A stretch of 64,000 nucleotides of DNA. Origin: Thiothrix subterranea. Its GTDB lineage: Bacteria; Pseudomonadota; Gammaproteobacteria; Thiotrichales; Thiotrichaceae. This document shows, in pieces, positions 1 through 6,764 of this stretch; the stretch's first letter is position 1, and the number at the start of each line of letters is the position of its first letter. The notes under the pieces were generated by a model, which saw only the letters and a program-made list of their open reading frames with translations, made no database searches and was not told the DNA's origin. Location of the stretch: assembly GCF_016772315.1 (NCBI RefSeq), contig NZ_CP053482.1, forward strand, positions 2,108,001 to 2,172,000, read 5' to 3'. The position numbers and the translations under genes were made by a program.

Positions 1-345
1 GAGCTGTTCTCGCAAGCGCGTCATTTCAGCGTGTAAGCTGTCTTGCGAAGCTTGTTTATTGGCATTTTGTTGAACGTCAGGAATGACAGGGATCTGGAGG
101 TGAATCCCTTTTTTGAGTTTATTAATGTCACCGTTAATAAAAGCATCAGGATTTTTTGCCCGGATAGCCGCCATCATTTGCGGCACACTAATGGCGTAAG
201 AAGGCCGTTGCCGACTGGCAATATCCCACAAAGTGTCATTGTTTTTGACCGGCCCATAATTGGCGTCAGCGAAGGCGGGTGGCAAGCTGGTGAGTGATGC
301 TGCCAACAACAGCCCCGTGGCAACAGCAAGTATTTTATATTTCAT
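1..345 (-). CDS. FimV/HubP-like protein, N-terminal part (cut by window edge)
   Basis: The gene reads leftwards from an ATG at 343-345 and runs off the window, so only the first 115 codons are visible. A signal peptide (about residues 1-26, ending ...AFA) is followed by a FimV-type N-terminal region: NYGPVKNNDTLWDIA, a RPSYAISVPQMMAA stretch, and a NP.AFINGDINKLKKG segment ending in a basic, hydrophobic strand. In the family this periplasmic region precedes a LysM peptidoglycan-binding domain and a large acidic cytoplasmic part; FimV/HubP proteins organise the cell pole and type IV pili. The residues after about 95 (QQNANKQASQ...) look like the start of the usual linker. Family assignment is good; the full architecture cannot be seen. 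Confidence 0.75.
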   Translation of the reverse strand, partial: MKYKILAVATGLLLAASLTSLPPAFADANYGPVKNNDTLWDIASRQRPSYAISVPQMMAAIRAKNPDAFINGDINKLKKGIHLQIPVIPDVQQNANKQASQDSLHAEMTRLREQL

Positions 346-461
346 GGCAATTCCGCACAGACATCTAAGTTAATCTTTTATATAGACGATCCGCGCTCGA
401 AATGCAGCCGGATCGTCATAGCCCATATAATCATAACCCGATGTTAGCCGCTCTGCACGGT

Positions 462-1913
462 TTACCGGACGGCTTGCCCCGCCATCGGGATTTCCGGTGC
501 AGGCCGGTTTGCCCAGCGGCTTGCCAGCAGGTACTTAGGCTTTCCGACACCTTGTTGCGGGTTCAGTTCCAGCACTGTTTCACGTTCCAGTTTTTCGAGG
601 ATTTTTTCCGCAATTTTCTGGCGTTCGGGTTTACCGATCAGGGACGGTTGCAAGCCCAATGCCTTGGTGTGATGGCGAATCACATCGGTGACAGCATCGG
701 TCGCTGGGCGTACCGTGGGTTTGACATCACCGTTGAGAATCCGCGAACGCACTTCCGTGTAAATCAGCTTGAAAAAGCGTTCACGGGTCAGGTCGCGCAC
801 CTTGGCTTCCGGCGGATCTGGGCGTGACGTTTCCGGCGCATCGGCTTCAGCATGGATACGCACATTGCCTACTTCGGTCAATTCGGTGCGTTCCGGGGTG
901 ATTTGGTTCAGGTATTGATCGCGTTCGGCATTACCGAAATCCCTCGGAATGCCGTTGAAGTTTGCCTCGGCTAATTCACTGTTTGCGGCTAACCCGTCAG
1001 GATTCGCGTGGATCAGTTCACCGTGCGTATCGCGCCCCATCACTAGCAAGGCGCGTTTGTGGTCTGCCACGTAGCTGCCCACAAAGTGAAAAGCGTATTC
1101 AAACGTGCCAATAATAATGATCGAAAACAAAAACGATGCCCAAATGCCGCCAACATTAAACAAATCTTTGAGCAAGCGGATCATGGCGTAGTGTTTGTCT
1201 TCGTCGTATTCCAGCGTTTTGGCTTGGATAATCGCGGCACTCAGCGCGGAACCGACCATGTTGGCAGAACTACCGGCGGTTGCTTCTGCCGCTGCGAGTG
1301 CACCGCGTGCTTGTGCAATTTTGTCGTGTTCGTAACGTTCGCATTGTTGAACGCGCGTATCGGTACGGTATTTAGCCCGACACGCCGCCAGTTCCGCTTC
1401 GTGCCTTGCCAATTGACCGCGTGCGGCTGCCAATTGTGCGGTAGCACCCGAAGGCGCAGCCGCTTGCACGCTCAAATTCTGAATGCTGCCGAGCGTGGCT
1501 TGAAACACCGGCGAGTCTTCAGAGCGCTGGCGCACGGTGGCATCTTCACGTTCCATTGACTGCGAGACTTCTGAAAATAAGCCAAAAAATACCACAATCA
1601 CTGTCGCAACGATGGCTGCCGGGCCTTTATAGCCACTGGCGTACAAAAAAGCTTGAGCGGCAGTGATCACGGCAGTAATGCCTAAACCGAGCATGGCATT
1701 TGCCCATTGTTCGCCGCTCCAATTGGGGGGATCCATTTCCTCGCCCACGAAATATTTCACCACAAAAAAAGCCGAGGCAAGGAACGCCGCGAACGCTGCC
1801 ATCAGCAGCCAAGCTTCGGCTTTGCGCAAATCGCTCAAGATGTCGCGCAGTGATTTGGTGGCGACCAGGTGCGCTGGTCGGTCTACGTTGGTATTTGTAC
1901 TGGAATCCGTCAT
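462..1913 (-). CDS. Unrecognised multi-pass membrane protein with Ala-rich extracytoplasmic region
   Basis: I do not recognise this 483-residue protein. Hydrophobic segments lie at about 32-54, 70-91 and 96-113, with a fourth near 262-283. The stretch between segments three and four (about 120-255) is rich in Ala, Gln and Arg with heptad-like spacing and two Cys, and is probably a helical or coiled domain outside the membrane. The C-terminal 190 residues are soluble and charged. The start has a plausible ribosome site (AGGAAC upstream). It lies downstream of lexA and the 103-residue membrane protein on the same strand, with only about 110 bases between it and the latter, so all three may be co-transcribed. 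No function is proposed. Confidence 0.7.
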   Translation of the reverse strand: MTDSSTNTNVDRPAHLVATKSLRDILSDLRKAEAWLLMAAFAAFLASAFFVVKYFVGEEMDPPNWSGEQWANAMLGLGITAVITAAQAFLYASGYKGPAAIVATVIVVFFGLFSEVSQSMEREDATVRQRSEDSPVFQATLGSIQNLSVQAAAPSGATAQLAAARGQLARHEAELAACRAKYRTDTRVQQCERYEHDKIAQARGALAAAEATAGSSANMVGSALSAAIIQAKTLEYDEDKHYAMIRLLKDLFNVGGIWASFLFSIIIIGTFEYAFHFVGSYVADHKRALLVMGRDTHGELIHANPDGLAANSELAEANFNGIPRDFGNAERDQYLNQITPERTELTEVGNVRIHAEADAPETSRPDPPEAKVRDLTRERFFKLIYTEVRSRILNGDVKPTVRPATDAVTDVIRHHTKALGLQPSLIGKPERQKIAEKILEKLERETVLELNPQQGVGKPKYLLASRWANRPAPEIPMAGQAVR

Positions 1914-1936
1914 AATGAATGTTCCTGTCTTAAACT

Positions 1937-2008
1937 TTACGGAGTGATAGCGGGAATTTCGGGCGTGTTGGAAGCGGCAACTTTCATCACGCCATTTTTA
2001 TGCTGCAT
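1937..2008 (-). CDS. Possible 23-residue small ORF
   Basis: An ATG at 2006-2008 opens a 23-codon frame ending with TAA at 1937-1939, between two genes of the same strand. The peptide begins MQHKNGVMKVAASNTP. There is no strong ribosome-binding site and no match to a family I know. It could be a leader or simply chance. It is listed because the gap is otherwise empty and the operon may be SOS-controlled. Confidence 0.15.
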   Translation of the reverse strand: MQHKNGVMKVAASNTPEIPAITP

Positions 2009-2024
2009 CTTTAGTGCTCATGGT

Positions 2025-2336
2025 TTACATCCAGCCTGCCAACATCAGCAGCACGCTCAAAAACCACAATAGATGCCGGTCAGCCCGCAAGCTGTGCGCG
2101 GCTACGACGGCTCCCACTAGAGCCAAGCCGATCAGCACGTAGGGCAAATGCAACATGGCGGTTTCCATGTTAATGATCTGCTCCAAACCGGGCAGTAAGA
2201 TCAGCAAAGCCCAAACAGCCAATGCCCAAACGACCAGCAAGGCGCGAGTGATTTGCCAGACTTGCCCCCATTCCGGTTGGTTTGGTGGGGTGGATAAGGT
2301 TGCGTCAAGTGACGGTGTTTGCGTGTTGGTATTCAT
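2025..2336 (-). CDS. Small three-helix membrane protein next to lexA
   Basis: This 103-residue protein has a polar N-terminus of about 25 residues followed by three hydrophobic segments (about 30-52, 60-80 and 88-103, the last running to the C-terminus). I do not recognise the family. It starts 23 bases after the lexA stop with a good CAGGAG ribosome site, so it very likely shares the lexA transcript and would be SOS-induced. In other bacteria the gene next to lexA is often a damage-response membrane protein or a division inhibitor (dinF in E. coli, sulA in Pseudomonas). That parallel is inference from position only. Confidence 0.75.
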   Translation of the reverse strand: MNTNTQTPSLDATLSTPPNQPEWGQVWQITRALLVVWALAVWALLILLPGLEQIINMETAMLHLPYVLIGLALVGAVVAAHSLRADRHLLWFLSVLLMLAGWM

Positions 2337-2359
2337 CGGGTTACTCCTGAAGGCTTGGA

Positions 2360-2971
2360 TTAATAACTGCGGAACAAACCGACCATTTTACCCTGTACCT
2401 GTACGCTTTCGGCGGGGTAGAGCATCGGTTGCATTTGACTGTTTTCTGGGCGTAATTCGATATGTCCGTCGGGCAGGCGGTATAGGCGTTTGAGGGTGGC
2501 TTCTTCGCGCTCCACCAAGGCCACCACAATGTCGCCATCGCGAGCGTTGTCTTGTTGTTGGATGACGACGAAATCCCCATCCATAATGCCGATGTCGATC
2601 ATCGACTCGCCACGCACTTCCAGCACGTAACGCCCATTGCCACCAAACAAATCGCTGGGGTTGATTTCATCTTTGCCTGCAATCGCCTCGATCGGTTTAC
2701 CGGCAGCGATGCGTCCGGCGAGCGGGAGGCCAAGGCGTAATGGCATTTGCGGGTGACGCGCCACAGTCGTTTCTGGCAACCGATAGGCGCGTTTACCGGC
2801 TGTGGTGTGCAAGCGGCCTTCCCGAATCAGTGCTTGCACGTGTTGGTGAACGGTGCTGCGGGTGGAAATTCCGCCTGCTTGGGCGATTTCATCCAAGGTC
2901 GGCGTATAGCCATTGCGAGCGTACAGGGACTGAATAATGTCCCAAATTTGTTGTTGGCGGCGTGTGAGCAT
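2360..2971 (-). CDS. lexA: LexA SOS repressor
   Basis: A 203-residue LexA, the transcriptional repressor of the SOS response that self-cleaves when RecA is activated by single-stranded DNA. It has an N-terminal winged helix-turn-helix (MLTRRQQQIWD..., recognition helix near STRSTVHQHVQAL), the Ala-Gly cleavage site in LPLAGRIAAG, the nucleophile Ser in RGESMID and the general-base Lys in EATLKRL. The start at MLTRRQQQ was chosen because it matches the family; a frame extending 14 codons upstream would run over the LexA-box. The recognition helix differs from the E. coli one, and the upstream sites are the GTTC-N7-GTTC type rather than CTGT-N8-ACAG. It is followed closely by a small membrane protein gene. 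Confidence 0.97.
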   Translation of the reverse strand: MLTRRQQQIWDIIQSLYARNGYTPTLDEIAQAGGISTRSTVHQHVQALIREGRLHTTAGKRAYRLPETTVARHPQMPLRLGLPLAGRIAAGKPIEAIAGKDEINPSDLFGGNGRYVLEVRGESMIDIGIMDGDFVVIQQQDNARDGDIVVALVEREEATLKRLYRLPDGHIELRPENSQMQPMLYPAESVQVQGKMVGLFRSY

Positions 2972-2995
2972 GGCGCGGTTCCTGCTTAGTAAAAC

Positions 2996-3010
2996 GAACA
3001 AAACACGAAC
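2996..3010 (+). promoter_or_regulatory. Putative LexA (SOS) box, GAAC-N7-GAAC
   Basis: GAACaaaacacGAAC is a perfect direct repeat of the type bound by alphaproteobacterial LexA (GTTC-N7-GTTC in the orientation of the gene). It lies 24-39 bases upstream of the lexA ATG, where autoregulation is expected. Its function is inferred from position and motif. Confidence 0.7.
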
Positions 3011-3061
3011 CAAATATACGGTTTAGCGCCCGATTACGCCAATCAAAAATACTTGCCATGA

Positions 3062-3076
3062 ATTCGTTTTTTGTTC
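3062..3076 (+). promoter_or_regulatory. Second, degenerate LexA-type box (ATTC-N7-GTTC)
   Basis: ATTCgttttttGTTC differs by one base from the GTTC-N7-GTTC direct repeat and lies about 50 bases further upstream of lexA than the perfect box, in the opposite orientation. It may be a second operator. With a 15-base motif and one mismatch, chance is a real alternative. Confidence 0.4.
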
Positions 3077-3122
3077 GGTTTTACCGATGAGCGGCAGAAT
3101 TGATCGGAAGAAAGAGCGCTTA

Positions 3123-4133
3123 TCAGCCGTGAAGATTGATTTTGCGGAATTGTCCCGGCGTCATGCCGCTGATTTCACGAAAGGCTTCGGTAAATTGGAT
3201 TTCTGACGCAAAGCCGACGCTTAAACCCACGGCTTGCAAGGTGGTGTCGGGTTCTTCTAAGAGCATGTCTTCTGCGGCTTCGACACGGAATTCGCGCACA
3301 TAGCGTGAGAAGCCTTTGCCAAGACGGGTTTGCAGTAATTCCGCCAATTGTTGGCTGGAAAGTCCGAGGCGTTCTGCCAACGCAGTGATGGCTAAATCGG
3401 GTTGGCGGAACAGTTCTTTTTCCTGCATTAAGCCTTCGACTTCCGCCAACATTGTTTCGCAGTCCACATCCGCTAGGGTGGAAACGGTGTGGGTTTCGCG
3501 GGCAACTTCGGCGATTTCCGTGGTCAAGCGCGGGGCAATGCTGAGCGCGGCATGGATCAATAACAGCACTAACCCAATGGCACTGGCGTGTACCGTGAAA
3601 AAGACGTTTTCTGGAAGCAAAGTAATGCCGATTCCCAGTGGCAGGACAGATAAAGCGATAGCGAATGCGGCACTCAAAATCATCCCTACTGGCTGAAAGC
3701 GACGGCGTTGCTGATGCAATGCTGCATACACGCGCCGGGCTAACCACACACAATACCCAGCCCCTAAGACAAAGGCCACTGTTACCGCGACCTGAAAGGG
3801 CAGAAACGGGGCAATCAAAATCGGTAATAAATGCAGCAAGTCGCGCGGTAACTTTTCAGTAGTGGCTTGCAACAGTGGCTTACTGAACAAATAAAAAGTG
3901 GGGGCAACGCTAAACAATAAGACTTGGTAGTAAGGGCTGTGAATACTGTCTGCCCCCGTTTGTAACCCGGTAAAATGCGTTAATTGCAAACCCAGCAACG
4001 CAATCAGCACGATAATGCCCATGGCTTGTGCGGCGGCTTGCCCTTGGTAATGTTCGTGCCGGAAATGCGTGAATGCAAGCAGCGGAATGCTGAAGATGGA
4101 AAAACCAATGAGTAAGGTGCTGAGTGTCTGCAT
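3123..4133 (-). CDS. Membrane-anchored AraC-family transcriptional regulator
   Basis: A 336-residue protein with a membrane N-terminal half (about seven hydrophobic segments between residues 5 and 205) and a C-terminal AraC-type double helix-turn-helix (about 235-334; LAERLGLSSQQLAELL as the first HTH, then VGLSVGFASEIQFTEAF and the closing GMTPGQFRK signature). This layout occurs in regulators that sense a signal in the membrane and bind DNA directly. It starts 3 bases after the stop of a small lipoprotein gene on the same strand, so the two are likely one operon. The ligand is unknown. It lies just downstream of the bufferin-type operon, but a functional link is not shown. Confidence 0.85.
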   Translation of the reverse strand: MQTLSTLLIGFSIFSIPLLAFTHFRHEHYQGQAAAQAMGIIVLIALLGLQLTHFTGLQTGADSIHSPYYQVLLFSVAPTFYLFSKPLLQATTEKLPRDLLHLLPILIAPFLPFQVAVTVAFVLGAGYCVWLARRVYAALHQQRRRFQPVGMILSAAFAIALSVLPLGIGITLLPENVFFTVHASAIGLVLLLIHAALSIAPRLTTEIAEVARETHTVSTLADVDCETMLAEVEGLMQEKELFRQPDLAITALAERLGLSSQQLAELLQTRLGKGFSRYVREFRVEAAEDMLLEEPDTTLQAVGLSVGFASEIQFTEAFREISGMTPGQFRKINLHG

Positions 4134-4136
4134 GGC

Positions 4137-4355
4137 TTAACGCTTATCGTCAGGTCGACAGGCAGCATTGGCGCGGATCAGCGCATCCACTTGTTCTTTG
4201 GTCAGTTTGCCGGTGGAATTCATGGCATCTTTGGCTACGTCCTGAATGCTTTTGGTTTCAGCTTCTTTGACTGGCGCGGTGTCGGTACAGCCCGCCATGA
4301 AGCTGCTTATGAACAAAATACATGCCGATGCCGCGAGTGATAACAGTGTACGCAT
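4137..4355 (-). CDS. Small lipoprotein of unknown function
   Basis: The predicted product is 72 residues with a lipoprotein signal (MRTLLSLAASACILFISSFM followed by the lipobox AGC), giving a mature peptide of about 50 residues that is Lys/Glu/Asp-rich and ends NAACRPDDKR. The start at MRTLLSL was chosen because the signal peptide begins there. Its stop is 3 bases before the membrane AraC regulator, suggesting co-transcription and perhaps a sensing partner role. The mature segment matches no family I know. Confidence 0.7.
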   Translation of the reverse strand: MRTLLSLAASACILFISSFMAGCTDTAPVKEAETKSIQDVAKDAMNSTGKLTKEQVDALIRANAACRPDDKR

Positions 4356-4456
4356 GGTAAGAAGGCCCTCGATAAGAATATGCCACTTAGATAACACATT
4401 CTTGTCTTCAGTAAACATAGAATTTACCGATAGGGGCGTTTATTGCTGATAAGTGG

Positions 4457-5206
4457 TTATGGCGTCGAGAGATTCGCCACACCCAATAATACGTGTTGTT
4501 GTTGAAACTGGTGTAACAGGGTTAATCCGAACGCTAATAGTTGCTCAATGTTTTGGTGTTGAATTTCCACAGCAATCCGAGTGAGAGCTTTTCTGGCATT
4601 TTCCCCCTCTTGTAAGTGTTTTACCAGTTTAGCAGTAATGGCATTAAGTTCTATAAAATCAATTTTATTTTCTCTATTTCGTATTAATAATAAATGGGTG
4701 GGTTCAGGGGTGTGCGGTTGGTAAGCCGCGCTAATGCGGTGGACGGGGTATTGATAGCTTTGCAACAACATGACCGGATTCAATACCGGTGTGCCATCCA
4801 ATAAATCACCGTCCGGGTCGATGTGCTGCCAGTCGATAGTCGCGTCAGCGAGTGTCAGTGGGATTTCCACCCATTCGTAATGCGCGAGTTCTAGTAAAAA
4901 CGGCGGACGTTCACTGAGCGAAGTCGACGTGAGCCATTGCACAAATTCGGCGGGGATTTCGCGGAAATACGGCGTGGTGCAAGCGTGTTCGGCGTAAAAT
5001 TGGCGTACCAGCGCATTCCATGCGTCATCATCCAGAATGCTGCGAATCACCGGAAAGCAGTTGCTGAGGAAATCTTCCACATTATTAAACAGCAATTCCA
5101 CGTAAACACCCGCTCGTGCCGCGTCAACACCGGCAGGCGGCGGATTCGCGGCAGGGTCGCGCAAATGGGCGGCAAAGGCACGTTGGTAGGCTTCAGTAGC
5201 ATTCAT
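4457..5206 (-). CDS. bufC: DUF2063 family protein, BufC/HvfC-like partner of the MNIO enzyme
   Basis: A 249-residue protein of the DUF2063 family. The N-terminal part (YQRAFAAHLRD, then the helical segment VYVELLFNNVEDFLSNCFPV) is the putative DNA-binding-like helical domain; the C-terminal part resembles the RiPP-recognition-type domain of the MbnC/BufC/HvfC group. In characterised systems this protein pairs with the DUF692 iron oxidase to bind the precursor and install oxazolone/thioamide or thiooxazole groups on Cys. The start at MNATEAYQ overlaps the stop of the DUF692 gene by four bases (ATGA), which indicates translational coupling; longer in-frame extensions upstream would run deep into that gene. 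The symbol is by analogy. Confidence 0.85.
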   Translation of the reverse strand: MNATEAYQRAFAAHLRDPAANPPPAGVDAARAGVYVELLFNNVEDFLSNCFPVIRSILDDDAWNALVRQFYAEHACTTPYFREIPAEFVQWLTSTSLSERPPFLLELAHYEWVEIPLTLADATIDWQHIDPDGDLLDGTPVLNPVMLLQSYQYPVHRISAAYQPHTPEPTHLLLIRNRENKIDFIELNAITAKLVKHLQEGENARKALTRIAVEIQHQNIEQLLAFGLTLLHQFQQQHVLLGVANLSTP

Positions 5207-6030
5207 GCGGCGTGTTTCCGTTGCAGGCTGGCAATGTGCTGCACTTCCGGGAGCAATTCTTCCAAGGGCGGGATGTGGTAATCGCGTTCTAACAAGGTCG
5301 GGAATACGCCAAATTGCTGGTAGGTGAAATCCAGCAATGCCCACACCGGGTCGATGACTGGAGCGCCATGCGTGTCGATCAGCAGATTTTCTTCTTGTTG
5401 GTAATGCCCCGCCATGTGCAGATACACCACCCGTTCTTTGGGCAGTTTGCGCAAAAATTCGTAAGGGTCGTAAGCGTGGTTGACGCTGTTAACGTAGACG
5501 TTATTCACATCCAGATGCAACAGGCAATCGGCTTCGGTCAACACTGCGTTGATGAAGGTGGCTTCATCCATCTCATTGATGGGGGCTTGCAGGTAGAACG
5601 AAGCGTTTTCAATGCCGATTTGCTGCCCCAATACGTCTTGGGTTTGGCGAATGCGGGCAACCGTGTGCTGAATCGCTGCTTCGGTAAACGGAATCGGTAG
5701 CAAGTCGTACAACTGCCCGTGATCGGAACACCAGGATAAATGCTCGGTATACAGCGGGATACGATGTAGCTGCATGAATTGCTTGAGTTCAGTGAGCAAT
5801 TCGGTGTTGAGCGGGGTTAAACCGCCTAATGATAAGGAAAGCCCGTGGCATACAAACGGGTAACGTTCGGTGAAAGCTTGCAAGCGTTTGGCGCTAACCG
5901 GGTCAGTGCCGATCCAGTTTTCGGGGGCGATTTCAAAGAAATCAATGCAGTCGGGGACTTGTTGTTCCAGCGCAACCAGATGGTCACGCCGGAAACCTAA
6001 GCCTGCTCCGTGTAAGGCAGAGCGCTGCAT
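5203..6030 (-). CDS. bufB: DUF692 multinuclear iron oxidase (MNIO), BufB/HvfB/MbnB-like
   Basis: A 275-residue DUF692 (TIM-barrel) protein. Visible family signatures are GLGFRRDHL at the N-terminus, FFEIAPENWIG, the VCHGLSLSLGG strand, EHLSWCSDHG, IENASFYLQ, LHLDVNNVYVN, YLHMAGH and DTHGAPV, which carry the His, Glu, Asp and Asn ligands of the iron cluster. Family members are multinuclear iron-dependent oxidases that modify Cys in ribosomal peptides (methanobactin, bufferins, HvfA). The gene sits 3 bases after the Cys-rich EF-hand precursor and overlaps the DUF2063 gene, the canonical bufABC order. The reaction on this precursor is inferred from the family. Confidence 0.93.
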   Translation of the reverse strand: MQRSALHGAGLGFRRDHLVALEQQVPDCIDFFEIAPENWIGTDPVSAKRLQAFTERYPFVCHGLSLSLGGLTPLNTELLTELKQFMQLHRIPLYTEHLSWCSDHGQLYDLLPIPFTEAAIQHTVARIRQTQDVLGQQIGIENASFYLQAPINEMDEATFINAVLTEADCLLHLDVNNVYVNSVNHAYDPYEFLRKLPKERVVYLHMAGHYQQEENLLIDTHGAPVIDPVWALLDFTYQQFGVFPTLLERDYHIPPLEELLPEVQHIASLQRKHAA

Positions 6031-6033
6031 GGC

Positions 6034-6534
6034 TTAACCTTGGATGCTGATAGCCGCGAATGGCGTATTCAGGCGGAAGGTTTCATTTTGGGAGGTTTTA
6101 TCATCTTTCTTTTCTTCTTTATTGCCGCCGCAAGTGCCTTCTTTGCCGCCGCATTTGCCTTCGCCCATTTTGCTGTGTAGGGCTTTACGTTCGTCAGCAC
6201 TCAATGAACCATCTTTGTCAGCATCGGCTTCGGTAAACATTTTTTCGTGGTGAGCCATGAATTCTTCTTTGGTGACTTTGCCGTCTTTATCAGCATCGGC
6301 TGGGCAGTCCATATCGCCACCGCATTTGCCTTCACCGGCTTTCATATTCGCACCGCACATGCCTGCGCCACATTTCATTTCACCGTCTGCTTTGTTTTCA
6401 GCCAGTTGCATGTAGCCGTTAGTGAGGGTGTTAGCAGCAAACGGGTTTTCTGCACTAACCGCTCCTGCGCCCAAGGTAACGACTGCGAAGGTGGCGCCCA
6501 AAGCCAGTTTCAGGGATGTGTTTGTTTTCATCAT
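6034..6534 (-). CDS. bufA: Bufferin/HvfA-like RiPP precursor with EF-hand motifs
   Basis: A 166-residue secreted precursor. A signal peptide (about 1-28, ending AVSA) is followed by a Cys-rich segment with KCGAGMCG and AGEGKCGG, then DCP, two EF-hand-like loops (DADKDGKVTKEEF near 80-93 and DADKDGSLSADER near 104-116), then GEGKCGG and GTCGG, and a Lys/Asp-rich tail. There are six Cys in all. EGKCG motifs are the sites modified to oxazolone/thioamide in HvfA-type peptides, and the neighbouring DUF692 and DUF2063 genes are the matching enzymes. The expected role is copper binding or buffering in the periplasm, with the EF-hands adding possible calcium control. A ribosome site (TAGGAGA) precedes the ATG pair at 6534/6531. 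Confidence 0.85.
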   Translation of the reverse strand: MMKTNTSLKLALGATFAVVTLGAGAVSAENPFAANTLTNGYMQLAENKADGEMKCGAGMCGANMKAGEGKCGGDMDCPADADKDGKVTKEEFMAHHEKMFTEADADKDGSLSADERKALHSKMGEGKCGGKEGTCGGNKEEKKDDKTSQNETFRLNTPFAAISIQG

Positions 6535-6679
6535 TTCAATCTCCTAGGAATATAAAAGTTGCTTTATGCGCAGGGAAACTGCGTCTGTGGAATTGTACGC
6601 AAAAATGCTGTGGGTGGATGCAGGCAAGTCACTGTTTTGTAAAATCATCGCAAAAGGCAAGTAGAAATATGCGCAAATT

Positions 6680-6695
6680 AGACCATATCTTGTGC
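6680..6695 (+). promoter_or_regulatory. Putative NrdR box 1 upstream of nrdA
   Basis: AGACCATATCTTGTGC matches the NrdR box consensus (ACACwATATATwGTGT) at about 12 of 16 positions. It starts 32 bases before a second box, the three-turn spacing usual for NrdR repressor pairs in front of ribonucleotide reductase operons. Confidence 0.65.
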
Positions 6696-6725
6696 TTGAC
6701 CATCTCCTAAAACACATCCTATAGT
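6696..6725 (+). promoter_or_regulatory. Predicted sigma-70 promoter of the nrd operon
   Basis: TTGACC (6696-6701) and TATAGT (6720-6725) are separated by 18 bases. The -10 element lies inside the second NrdR box and the -35 element abuts the first, so NrdR binding would block RNA polymerase. The predicted start is about 35 bases upstream of the nrdA ATG. Confidence 0.65.
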
Positions 6726-6727
6726 GC
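6712..6727 (+). promoter_or_regulatory. Putative NrdR box 2 upstream of nrdA
   Basis: ACACATCCTATAGTGC matches the NrdR consensus at about 12 of 16 positions, with intact ACAC and TATAGTG flanks. It overlaps the predicted -10 element of the nrdA promoter. Confidence 0.65.
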
Positions 6728-6764
6728 TTTGCTCAAAATAAACCAATAGATCAAAGGACACCGA

